Part shown: positions 43,687-52,442 of the stretch, in pieces
Layout: every line of letters begins with the position of its first letter
Numbering within the stretch: the stretch's first letter is position 1
Source of the DNA: Bacteroidales bacterium
GTDB taxonomy: Bacteria > Bacteroidota > Bacteroidia > Bacteroidales > F082
Direction of reading: 5' to 3'
Assembly: GCA_017632935.1 (NCBI GenBank)
Contig: JAGBQJ010000049.1
Span: 124,001-188,000, forward strand
DNA: 64,000 bases
The notes under the pieces: generated by a model
The model's database searches: none
Told to the model about the DNA's origin: nothing
Seen by the model: the letters and a program-made list of their open reading frames with translations, nothing else
Program-made: the position numbers and the translations under genes

Positions 43687-44535
43687 ATGAATAATACGTT
43701 CAGTCTCAATCGTTTCGGAAAGCTTCTCGCCATGGATGGCAAGAAGTATCTCCGCAATTTCGGCATCACGCTGGCCATCCTCTGTAGCCTCAATATAGGC
43801 ACTTGGCTGCTGACAGCGGTGTTCAATTTCGGGATGCCTCCTTTTATCCGTTGGACGGTGATTTATGTGGCTGTTTTCCTGTCGTGCATCCTGGTGCCGG
43901 CTAAGGCTTTCGGCGACATCAATCTGCCTCGCGAGGGCGTACGTTACGCCATGCTGCCCGTTTCCAATTGGGAGAAATACCTCAGCTATGTGCTCTACTG
44001 CATTCTGACCCCCGTAGCGGTGGCCTTGATCTCTTACGGCATCGACTCGCTGCTGACCTTGATTCCCGTCGGCGGATTCGAGAGATTCATCAGAAGTCTT
44101 GGCCCTATGGGTATGACGATGGATCTCATGAAAAGCCTCTCTGACCCCTCGGTCGTTATGGATCCTTCCGGTCTGGGGCAAGACTATACGGATGCGATGA
44201 CGATGTTGGAACATATGAGCTCCGGCGAGGTGTTGAACTACCTCGTGGGCCTGCTGTTCACCACAGGATTGTTCATGATGGGCAATCTGCTCTTCAAAAC
44301 TCACAAGACAGGCAAGACCTTTGGCATCATGATGGGTATCTCATACGTCCTCTCCATGATCATGCAAGCGTTGATGCTTTCTGGAGGTTTCTTCAACTTC
44401 ATGGGAGAGGTGGATTTTAACGCTATCGTCAATATGGTCAGCGGTATGATGTGGGTGAGTATTCTCCTTAATCTCGTGCTGACCCTTGCCCTTTATGTTG
44501 GTCTGTTCTTTAAATTGAAAACCCAAAAATACTAA
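43687..44535 (+). CDS. ABC exporter membrane subunit 2
   Basis: The 282-residue paralogue of the upstream subunit has DINLPREGVRYAMLP near residue 80 and ends with KLKTQKY, nearly the same as KIKTQKY in the first subunit. It begins 2 bases after that gene's stop. The loop after the fourth segment is longer (RSLGPMGMTMDLMKSLSDPS). The two subunits likely form a heterodimer. Confidence 0.85.
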   Translation: MNNTFSLNRFGKLLAMDGKKYLRNFGITLAILCSLNIGTWLLTAVFNFGMPPFIRWTVIYVAVFLSCILVPAKAFGDINLPREGVRYAMLPVSNWEKYLSYVLYCILTPVAVALISYGIDSLLTLIPVGGFERFIRSLGPMGMTMDLMKSLSDPSVVMDPSGLGQDYTDAMTMLEHMSSGEVLNYLVGLLFTTGLFMMGNLLFKTHKTGKTFGIMMGISYVLSMIMQALMLSGGFFNFMGEVDFNAIVNMVSGMMWVSILLNLVLTLALYVGLFFKLKTQKY

Positions 44536-44538
44536 ACC

Positions 44539-44889
44539 ATGGAATTTAACGCACATAAACCCATATACCTGCAGATTTGCTCCCAGCTCTATGAGCAGAT
44601 CCTGCGTGGCGAGCTGAAGGCCGACGACCGCATCCTTTCGGTGCGCGACTACGGTATCCAACTCGGCGTCAATCCCAACACCATCATGCGCTCCTACGAG
44701 ACCATGACGAATGCGGGCATCATCTACAACAAACGCGGCATCGGCTATTTCATCTCAGCTGAGGCTAAAGACATCGTCCTCAAGCAGATGCGCGAGGAGT
44801 TCCTAGAGAAGGAACTGCCTGAAGTCATCAAGAAGATGAAGCTCTTGGGGGTTAGCCTCGATGAAATAAAAAACGCTTATATGCTGTAA
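44539..44889 (+). CDS. YtrA-type GntR family transcriptional regulator
   Basis: The 116-residue protein has a GntR winged helix-turn-helix (SVRDYGIQLGVNPNTIMRSY) preceded by PIYLQICSQLYEQILRGELK and a short C-terminal helix rather than a large ligand domain. That is the YtrA subfamily, which regulates neighbouring ABC genes. It lies last in the operon, 3 bases after the second membrane subunit, which is unusual; in many genomes the regulator is first. The target is probably the 41925-41954 promoter. Confidence 0.9.
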   Translation: MEFNAHKPIYLQICSQLYEQILRGELKADDRILSVRDYGIQLGVNPNTIMRSYETMTNAGIIYNKRGIGYFISAEAKDIVLKQMREEFLEKELPEVIKKMKLLGVSLDEIKNAYML

Positions 44890-44951
44890 CTTTTTAACGG
44901 CTTGTCCGTATCAACAAATAGTAAATCTCTTTTTCATAACCTTGTAATGAG

Positions 44952-44984
44952 AAACGGCTGACCTTTTGGGCCAGCCGTTTTCTT
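44952..44984. terminator. bidirectional terminator between convergent genes
   Basis: An 8-base-pair stem (AACGGCTG with CAGCCGTT) plus two more pairs after one mismatch encloses CTTTT-type loop sequence and ends in TTTTCTTG. It lies between the GntR gene and the convergent T9SS cargo genes. Confidence 0.78.
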
Positions 44985-45005
44985 GTTGGGTGCAGTTGGG
45001 AGCAG

Positions 45006-47588
45006 CTATTCGATGATGACTTTCTTCGCAATGGTGCCTTCCTTGGCGGTGGCGACGAAGAAATAGATGCCAGATGAGACATGCTCTAAACTGTAATGCA
45101 ACGTCTTGGAATCGGTTTCATTGTATGTCTCGAACTGAGCAATGGGTAAGCCGCGCATGTCATATACTTTGACGCTGATCTTGCCAGTGAGGTTTTCGAA
45201 AAGAAGGTCCATCTCGCCTTTGTTGGGGTTGGGGACGATGCTGAAACCAGAGGAGGCAGTTTCATGCCCGTCAATGCCGAAGAAGGAGGACTTGAGATAA
45301 AAGACTGCGCTGTCCTCATCGCAATGGTTGGATGCTTTGCAACTCAATACAACATATTCATCGGTGTGCTCCGCAACATAGACACGGCAATAGTGTCTGT
45401 TTGGCTCGTCAGCCTTGTCGAAAAACTCCAATGCCCATGAAGGTTTGGAGATGTGCCAATCGTAATCTTTCCAGCCATCGATGTGACCGAGTGTGTCTTC
45501 AACGTAGAAATCGTATTGGAAGGAGAAGAACTCGGTGTTGGTGATGACGGCTATGGTGTCGGCGTTTTGTCCGTAAATGACTGCATTTGGAGTGGCACAC
45601 TTCATTCGGGGCTTGGGACTGTAATCCAAGTCGAGGTCGAGATGGTGCACTTTGTAGCACTCATCTGTATCGGCAGCCACGGTGTCGGTGTAATGTCCTG
45701 ATTCAGTATAAACGTGGCCGTTCCATTCGTAGGAATTGCATTCTCCGTGTATCGGCTCGGGCTCAAGGTCAATGAGTTCGTTCACGGTGAGGTTGAGTGT
45801 GAAGTAACTTTTGCAGCCGCTTTCATTGGTGATGGTGAAGGTCTTATGGTAGGTGCCAGGCTCGTCATAATACAGCTCGAATCCTTGTGCGGTGACGAAA
45901 GTGTCGGGTGTTTTGAAGCAGACTGTGGTGTCTAACACTTGGTCGGGGTCTCGGCGCGAGTCGATATAGAAATGGTAGGTGTTTGTGGTCGATGTGCCGC
46001 CGCACGGAGCTTCTTGTGTGGTGACGGTCAGTGAGGCCTCATACAGCCCGATGTTGTCATATTGGTGGGTGGCTGGGTTGTCGTTGCTGGTGGGGCTACC
46101 GTCGCCGAAATCCCATTTGAGGTCATAACCGGTGAGGTTGACATCGGCGAGGAAGGAGATTTGGTCCAAGTCACAGTTGGGGACAGTGTCATACGGATTG
46201 ACGGCAATCTCGTTGACAAGGATGGATGTGGAGAGGTCGGCGGCCTTCGAGCCGGCCATGTAGGCATAGCCTCGGGCATCATCAAAGCCGTAGATATGGG
46301 CGTTGAAGCCGTTGGGACAGTGCAAGTGGTGGACCCCATGACTGATTTTCTTTCGACAAAAACTGTAGTGGTTGTTACCTTGCAGGGTCTCAAATTGCTC
46401 AGCGGGCAGCAAGGTGTTGTCAAGGTAAACTTGACCGACATCTTGGGTCTCCACAATGATGTTCACATAATGGTTGTCGATGTTGACGTGGGTGTGATTG
46501 TAGTTGAAGGTGGAGAAGGTGATATCTTCGATGCGTTGCTCGATAGGTGCAATCCAAAGCATCGAAGGGGCACCGTTGCCGCTGCCTTCTGAACTGGTGT
46601 TGAAGAGATAGACGGCACATCGATGAGTGGATTCCAAATAGCATGCCTTGGCATTGCTCTCTAACTTGAACACATAAGATTGGTTGGCGTTCAGCGTTTG
46701 GATGAGGACGCCATTGCGGCGAATCTCGTTGCCGTCGGCGGCTGAGGTGATTTTGACATAGTCTTTATCACGGCCAAGTGAGCTAGTCACCACAAACTTT
46801 TTGCCCCATGAGCGTATGGGCATGGCTTGCTCGAAGACACAGTCTAGGTCGTTTCTTGCAGTGGTGGGAATCAGAGTAAGGTTGTTGCCATTGAAGATAG
46901 CGATTTTTTTGCAGTCACGGGCAGTGACGCGAGTGCCGCTCAAGTCGCGGCTGCCGGAAGAGTCGTGGGACCGCACTTGATAAGCCTGTCCTTTGTTCAA
47001 CGTGATGGTGAATTCTTGGTTGGCTGGTTTTCCTCCCAAGGTTTTCACCGATGGTGTGATGTCGATGGTGGTGTCGTCTTCAGTGGCCACAATGACAAAG
47101 GCACTGGTGGGGTCATAGATACCATTGGATTGATCGTAGGTCTGAATGATATAGTCGTCGGCCAAGCCAGGTGTCGGCAGGACGAATGAAGCATCGAAGG
47201 AATAGGTGGCGATGTTGGCACAATACACGGAGACCGTATCGGTGGAGGTGATTTGCAAGCCTTTGTTTATAACTTGCTCATGTTCATAGTCTTCCAAATA
47301 CACTTGGTCGATGTCAAGGTCGATGGAGAAGATGTTGTTGGCTTCCACAGTGAAGTTTTGCGACCAGCGCGTATTGGGATTGGTGATGGTGCCTTCACAA
47401 CCTCTTTTGGCGCTGACCAAGAGCTGTACGCGAATCCAAGGCCCTGATTGGGGATGGTTTCTGAATCCATTGCTGATGAAGGATAGCCAAAACTCCTTGC
47501 CTTGTGTGGTGGCATCTTGCGCAAACGAGGCAGGCGCGGCTACAGCCAATGCAATAAGAAGCAATAGTATTTTATAGGTATGTCTCAT
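45006..47588 (-). CDS. T9SS cargo, IgGFc-binding-like domain and PKD
   Basis: The 860-residue protein has a signal peptide (ends SFAQ), a long N-terminal region resembling the IgGFc-binding domain (LSGTRVTARDCKKIAIFNG, then ARNDLDCVFEQAMPIRSWGK), a PKD domain with WDFGDGSP (about residue 490), a module ending in KSSFFGID, and a T9SS sorting domain (about 780-860) with IVPNPNKGEM. It is predicted to be exported and anchored to the surface. The gene follows a beta-barrel gene after 8 bases and is last in a tandem with a lipoprotein gene. Its ligand is unknown; IgG binding should not be assumed from the domain name. Confidence 0.88.
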   Translation of the reverse strand: MRHTYKILLLLIALAVAAPASFAQDATTQGKEFWLSFISNGFRNHPQSGPWIRVQLLVSAKRGCEGTITNPNTRWSQNFTVEANNIFSIDLDIDQVYLEDYEHEQVINKGLQITSTDTVSVYCANIATYSFDASFVLPTPGLADDYIIQTYDQSNGIYDPTSAFVIVATEDDTTIDITPSVKTLGGKPANQEFTITLNKGQAYQVRSHDSSGSRDLSGTRVTARDCKKIAIFNGNNLTLIPTTARNDLDCVFEQAMPIRSWGKKFVVTSSLGRDKDYVKITSAADGNEIRRNGVLIQTLNANQSYVFKLESNAKACYLESTHRCAVYLFNTSSEGSGNGAPSMLWIAPIEQRIEDITFSTFNYNHTHVNIDNHYVNIIVETQDVGQVYLDNTLLPAEQFETLQGNNHYSFCRKKISHGVHHLHCPNGFNAHIYGFDDARGYAYMAGSKAADLSTSILVNEIAVNPYDTVPNCDLDQISFLADVNLTGYDLKWDFGDGSPTSNDNPATHQYDNIGLYEASLTVTTQEAPCGGTSTTNTYHFYIDSRRDPDQVLDTTVCFKTPDTFVTAQGFELYYDEPGTYHKTFTITNESGCKSYFTLNLTVNELIDLEPEPIHGECNSYEWNGHVYTESGHYTDTVAADTDECYKVHHLDLDLDYSPKPRMKCATPNAVIYGQNADTIAVITNTEFFSFQYDFYVEDTLGHIDGWKDYDWHISKPSWALEFFDKADEPNRHYCRVYVAEHTDEYVVLSCKASNHCDEDSAVFYLKSSFFGIDGHETASSGFSIVPNPNKGEMDLLFENLTGKISVKVYDMRGLPIAQFETYNETDSKTLHYSLEHVSSGIYFFVATAKEGTIAKKVIIE

Positions 47589-47596
47589 GTGGGTAC

Positions 47597-48511
47597 TCAG
47601 TCATACTCTCCCCATTTCATACAGGCACCTTGGAGTTGTTTCTTGAGTGGCAGCATGAGGGTCAGCGTGGCTTGGGCATCGGTGCTATAACGCAGGTATT
47701 TGAATTCATCGTTCTTTATTTCTCCGTCCTTGTAAGTCGGTAAGCCGTTCATATTGGCTGAAACATCGAACTTGATAAGGAAGTAGTAATTGCCAGCATT
47801 AATCCTGAAAAGAGAGCCAACGCCTAGCGTGGCACCAACGTTGAAAGCCCTATAGGTAGAACGGTTGAATGCAATTGAGTTGTTGCTGGAGGAGATTAGC
47901 GTGTTGTCCTCGTCGTTATTATGGTAGCTATTGGTGTAAGTCATAACGGCCGAGGAATCGGGCAGCACATATGAAAGGCGTGGTGCGACGTAAACGTAAG
48001 GCACAATGTTTCGCTTGGTGGCCAAGCCCATGTAGTAGGTGAAGGGCACGTAAGCCTCAATGCAGCGATAGCTGGCTTTGAAGCCTTTGACAATAGTGCC
48101 GTAATTGACTTGGGCTTGGTCCGCATCCCATCCAATGGGGAAATGGTCGTCAACATAGCCTAGCTGTATGTTATGCTGCGCGTAGGCCACGTTCAGCCCG
48201 ACTGAAAAGTTGTTCTTGAGCTTGCGCTCCACGGCGATGCCACCGAAGTAGCCCAAACTATTGGTGATGGTGTCGAAATATTTGTAGTTTTCCACGTACC
48301 AGTTGGAGGATTCCATGCTGTGGAAATGCAGCCAGGTGGTGATATTGCCGCCACCAAAGATACCGACGTTCCATTTGGCCTCGCTCGACTGTATCTGGTC
48401 ACGCGGCGAAGTGATGGGCTTGTTGAATTTTTGTGCCGAGGCACTGAGGACAAACAAAGAAAAAACAGAAACGAAAAGGATTCTTGCGGATATGGATGAA
48501 AGGTGTTTCAT
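47597..48511 (-). CDS. PorT-like outer-membrane beta-barrel protein
   Basis: The 304-residue protein has a signal peptide (ends in SASAQ) and alternating strands such as WNVGIFGGGNITTWLHF, LGYFGGIAVERKL and FSVGLNVAYAQHNI, typical of Bacteroidota outer-membrane proteins of the OmpW/PorT-like class. Eight bases separate it from the cargo gene and 45 from the lipoprotein gene. It may anchor or help the cargo, but no PorP/SprF hallmark was found. Confidence 0.8.
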   Translation of the reverse strand: MKHLSSISARILFVSVFSLFVLSASAQKFNKPITSPRDQIQSSEAKWNVGIFGGGNITTWLHFHSMESSNWYVENYKYFDTITNSLGYFGGIAVERKLKNNFSVGLNVAYAQHNIQLGYVDDHFPIGWDADQAQVNYGTIVKGFKASYRCIEAYVPFTYYMGLATKRNIVPYVYVAPRLSYVLPDSSAVMTYTNSYHNNDEDNTLISSSNNSIAFNRSTYRAFNVGATLGVGSLFRINAGNYYFLIKFDVSANMNGLPTYKDGEIKNDEFKYLRYSTDAQATLTLMLPLKKQLQGACMKWGEYD

Positions 48512-48556
48512 TGGAAAATATGGATTGAATGAGTTTAATGCTGGATTATAGTTGTA

Positions 48557-49618
48557 TTAATTTGATGTATTATATCTAAAACAATCATACGGGAAATCAT
48601 AAATGATAATGTCGTGTATAGCTGGTAGTTTGCCAAATACACCTATATTATCCGAAGGTTCACTATATCCTTTGACGCATGTTCCTATTCTACATTCATC
48701 AATACCTTGTGTGGTTAGTATTCCTGAAATAATGAACCATTCTTCTCTTATTTCATTAAAGTCTGTAACCATATGGGCCCATAATTCCTCATCAGGCTCT
48801 ATCCGTTTCTTAGCTTTGTGGCGATAGTATGCTGTGAAGCAATCTCCATCGCCCATGATGTAAACGGAGTCACTGGTTGATTCTTCAAAAAAATCATTCC
48901 CAGGAATAATCTCCCCCCATGAATGAACAAATAGAGCAGATTCTGCTATGCATCTATGTTGTTTTCCGAATCTAATGGATACCATTTGGTCGTTAGTAGG
49001 TGTTGAGTCTTGCTTGTAGTAGGAGGTGGTTGGATCATCAAGATTATGGATGAACCGAGCAAGGCGTATGGCGGGTCGGATAGAATCTGGAGAAATTGAC
49101 TCAATTTTGACAAGAAAGCAGGTGTCTATTCTCGGTGGATTGTCGCCGAAGTGGAGATAAGGCCCCATTTCTGCAATCAGTTCGGCGGGAATCACCTTGT
49201 CGATGCTAGGGATGGATTGTATGGCGTAGTCCAGGCCGAAGCGGGCTTCATAATGGTACTTGACTTTTCCGTCAGTAAGGTCTTCCGTTTCTAAACAGAA
49301 TTGGAAGGAAGGCTCAGCGGAAAATGGCTTTCCGTCGCGCACCCATTTAATAAAGGTGTAGCCATTCTTGGGCAGTGCCGTCAAAATAAGCGTGTCTCCA
49401 ACACTGAATGATGCAGACTCAGGGTCAAGAGTAGTGGTCTGTCCGCCATTCACTCTTTGAAGCATGATGGTGCCGCCCTCTGCAGGGACTTTCTCAACGG
49501 AAAAAGGATTGTCGTTGCGATGGAAGGATTCCGGAAAAATCTCTTCGACTTTGTTGCACGATGCGCAAAGGAAAGCTGCAAGGCCAGTTAATAACAAAAG
49601 ACGCAATGTTTTATTCAT
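48557..49618 (-). CDS. hypothetical lipoprotein
   Basis: The 353-residue product has a lipoprotein signal (AFLCASC, Cys21) and otherwise no recognised domain. An N-terminal strand-rich part (GGTIMLQRVNGGQTTTLDP, GDTLILTALPKNGYTFIKW) resembles an InlB/Listeria-type bacterial repeat (about residues 55-100). It lies 22 bases after the 912-residue T9SS cargo gene and before the beta-barrel gene. Function unknown. Confidence 0.75.
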   Translation of the reverse strand: MNKTLRLLLLTGLAAFLCASCNKVEEIFPESFHRNDNPFSVEKVPAEGGTIMLQRVNGGQTTTLDPESASFSVGDTLILTALPKNGYTFIKWVRDGKPFSAEPSFQFCLETEDLTDGKVKYHYEARFGLDYAIQSIPSIDKVIPAELIAEMGPYLHFGDNPPRIDTCFLVKIESISPDSIRPAIRLARFIHNLDDPTTSYYKQDSTPTNDQMVSIRFGKQHRCIAESALFVHSWGEIIPGNDFFEESTSDSVYIMGDGDCFTAYYRHKAKKRIEPDEELWAHMVTDFNEIREEWFIISGILTTQGIDECRIGTCVKGYSEPSDNIGVFGKLPAIHDIIIYDFPYDCFRYNTSN

Positions 49619-49640
49619 TGTTTGAAAAGAATTTTATAGG

Positions 49641-52379
49641 TTATTGGATGATAACGACTTTCTTGGCGAACACTCTGTTGTTGTTGGCAAAGACGAAGAA
49701 GTAGATGCCTTCTGCGTGTCGTTTCATGGTGTAGTCATAGCTGTAACGGTCAGCGCCGACGTTGGTCTCAAAACTGTCAATGGTGTTGCCGGTCATGTCA
49801 AGCACTTTGACGACGGTTAAACCTTCCATGTCCTCAAAGTTGATGTGCATCTGGCCGTTGTTGGGGTTAGGCACAATGCTGACCTTTGCCGCTGCGTTGC
49901 TGTTCTCGTCCATGCCCAAGAAAGAGGGCTTGAGGTAGAAGTGCCGCTCCTTGCTGCCGCATCCGTTTTTGGGTGTGGCGGTCAGTACCACGACTTTGTC
50001 GTCGTGTTCGGCCACATAGACGGTACATTCGCTGTAGTATTTCCCGTTGGACAATTTGGGTATGGTGTCGTATTCAATGGCCCACGAAGGCTTGCTGATG
50101 CTCCAATGACAACTGTCGTCCCATATGCATTCCTCGTAGGTTTCCTCGATGCGGAAAGTGTATTGGAAGGAGAAGAACTCGGTGTTGGTGACCACGGCGA
50201 TGCTATCATGGTCAATGCCATATACAACAGCGCCTTCGTCTAGGCAACGGATTCTGGTGGGGTTGGGGGCATACTTCATGTCCGTTACGGTAACCACCAT
50301 GGCGGTGTCGCAGCCGTCAATGGTTTCACCAGCGACGGTGAAATCGTTGGGGAAGGAATATCTTCCGTTCTCTTTAAACCAAAGGGTGTCGGTAAACCAA
50401 GTGAACGGAATGGAGTCACATTGGAATTCAGGGGAGTTCTGGTTGATGGTTTTTGTCCCATTCAAATGATGGTGATTGACCGTAACCGTGACGGTTTTTG
50501 ACCGTGGCTCAAGAGTGATGTTGTCGGTTACGGTGCAGGTGTAGGTGGTGGTCTGTGTTGGGGAGACTACAGGATTTGGCACGTCGGAGGTGAAGCTGTC
50601 GGAGCCCATCCACGAATAGCTGAAGTCGCCTGAGCCGCCACCGGCAATGACTTGCAACTGTGTGCTTTCGCCTTCGCAAATGACATTAGGAATGGCTAAG
50701 GCTTCAACGCTGATAGGTGCGGTGCCGACGTAGACGCAGACGGTATCGGTGCTGGTGCAACCACCTTGCGGGTTGGTGACAGTCAGATAAAAGCATTGGG
50801 TGTCCCTGATGACAGCAGTCTCGGTGTTGGGACTGTCCGGGTTAACCACCATATTGGCAGGCTCCCAATGGTACGAGAAGGCATCGGATCCTCCCGAGCC
50901 GCTTAGTTGAGTTGTGAGGCCAGGATAGTCTATGGCTAGGTCGGGACCGGCATTGGCCACGGGTTGCGCGTTGACGGTCACGGTTTGGGTGATTTCACCT
51001 GGGCAAGAGCCGTCTTCATTCGACACGGTGAGCGTCACTGGATAGGTGCCCACTTGGGCGTAGGTGTGGTCCGGGTTTTGGCCGTTTCCTTCTTGGTCGT
51101 CGCCGAAATCCCAATGGAAAACCAAGCCTTCTCCGGCAATGCCGTTAAATTGGGTGGGATTGCCTTGGCAGACGGTGGTGGCGGTGAAGCTTGGGGTGGC
51201 TTGTTGGTAAATTATCACCTCAGTGGATGCCGTGGTGTTTTGAGCACCTACGGTAGTAGTGCATGTGTAAGTGCCGGCCATAGCCATAGTGCAGTTGGGA
51301 ATAATAGGGTTCTGCAAGGTAGAAGAGAAGCCGTTAGGACCAATCCATGAGTAGGTTGCATTGGGTTGCTCATTGACGGTCAGATGGATGGTCTCTCCTT
51401 CGCAATAAGGTCCATCATTGTTCACGATACCTGGCATGATACCACAGTCGGTTTCACCATCACCAGCGAATTTTTGGAAAGTGATGTTGCCGCCAGTATT
51501 GCTATAGTTGGTGATAAGAAGAATATAATACTGTCCTATTTGTCCGTTCACGACGTGAGCATACTCAAAATGTCGTGCATCAAAACTACAGTCGTGAAGG
51601 TTGCCATAAGGATAATGGGCGGAGGTTGACGTGTTGTTAGGACAACTTTCGCATGTTGCGGTCAATAAACCAGTTTGTCCCGCTTCTGTCGGACAGGGTT
51701 CGTTTTGGTTGTTGAAAGGTCCCCAAAGGGCAAAATCGACATCGAAATCAGCTTCAATTAGGATGGTGATATCGCCAGCCACACCAATTCGCATATAGTA
51801 CCAGAAGGAGGGCTTATTCGTGGGCGAACTACCCAAACATCCGTAGTTGGGTCCTGACCAGGAATAGTCCAAGTTGTAGGCCGGGAAATCGTACAAATCA
51901 GAAGTGCAAAAAGGTTCCGCATCCATGCAGTGATTGGCGCGGTCAAGATGGTCGGCAATCAGGAAGTTATAGTACTCGAGGCTTATATTGTGCGCCCAAG
52001 AATTGAATACTTCGGCAAACTCCTCTTTCGGTAGCGCTGAGGCTTCTTCATATTCCACTCTAAGCATCATCCTGAGATAATCGAATTCGGCATGAATCGG
52101 GATGTCAGCATGGTAAATGTTGGGCCTGATGTATAATTCGCCAGGATTATCAGTCGGGTTGCACAGCCAGATGTCGCTCGTGGCCAGTGCTGACGCCAAC
52201 TGGACACGTTCCTCAACATTGGCAATGTCAAAAACATTGAAAAGGAATCCGTTTTCATAATCCCTGATTTGGGCTTGTTGGGTCATATTGGAATTTGACA
52301 CGTAATCCTGGGCCCAGATCCTTGCAGGCATGACTGACAAGAGTAGGATAAAGAGGATGGTCTTGGCGAATCTATTCAT
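49641..52379 (-). CDS. T9SS cargo with PFCTS module and PKD domain
   Basis: The 912-residue secreted protein has a signal peptide (ARIWAQ), a cysteine-containing PFCTS module (about residues 148-325: AEPFCTSDL, SGPNYGCL, WYYMRI, LWGPF, YYILLITNYSN), a PKD domain (FHWDFGDDQEG, about 410-476), further Ig-like domains, a conserved module of about 110 residues (707-817) and a T9SS sorting domain (833-912, IVPNPNNGQ). It is a paralogue of the neighbouring 1155-residue protein. No enzymatic motif was found; a surface or adhesive role is likely. Confidence 0.88.
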   Translation of the reverse strand: MNRFAKTILFILLLSVMPARIWAQDYVSNSNMTQQAQIRDYENGFLFNVFDIANVEERVQLASALATSDIWLCNPTDNPGELYIRPNIYHADIPIHAEFDYLRMMLRVEYEEASALPKEEFAEVFNSWAHNISLEYYNFLIADHLDRANHCMDAEPFCTSDLYDFPAYNLDYSWSGPNYGCLGSSPTNKPSFWYYMRIGVAGDITILIEADFDVDFALWGPFNNQNEPCPTEAGQTGLLTATCESCPNNTSTSAHYPYGNLHDCSFDARHFEYAHVVNGQIGQYYILLITNYSNTGGNITFQKFAGDGETDCGIMPGIVNNDGPYCEGETIHLTVNEQPNATYSWIGPNGFSSTLQNPIIPNCTMAMAGTYTCTTTVGAQNTTASTEVIIYQQATPSFTATTVCQGNPTQFNGIAGEGLVFHWDFGDDQEGNGQNPDHTYAQVGTYPVTLTVSNEDGSCPGEITQTVTVNAQPVANAGPDLAIDYPGLTTQLSGSGGSDAFSYHWEPANMVVNPDSPNTETAVIRDTQCFYLTVTNPQGGCTSTDTVCVYVGTAPISVEALAIPNVICEGESTQLQVIAGGGSGDFSYSWMGSDSFTSDVPNPVVSPTQTTTYTCTVTDNITLEPRSKTVTVTVNHHHLNGTKTINQNSPEFQCDSIPFTWFTDTLWFKENGRYSFPNDFTVAGETIDGCDTAMVVTVTDMKYAPNPTRIRCLDEGAVVYGIDHDSIAVVTNTEFFSFQYTFRIEETYEECIWDDSCHWSISKPSWAIEYDTIPKLSNGKYYSECTVYVAEHDDKVVVLTATPKNGCGSKERHFYLKPSFLGMDENSNAAAKVSIVPNPNNGQMHINFEDMEGLTVVKVLDMTGNTIDSFETNVGADRYSYDYTMKRHAEGIYFFVFANNNRVFAKKVVIIQ

Positions 52380-52442
52380 GGTAGGTAGCTTTTTTAGTGT
52401 TTTTATAACTGATTGTAGAATAGTATTATTGTGTAGTCCTTA

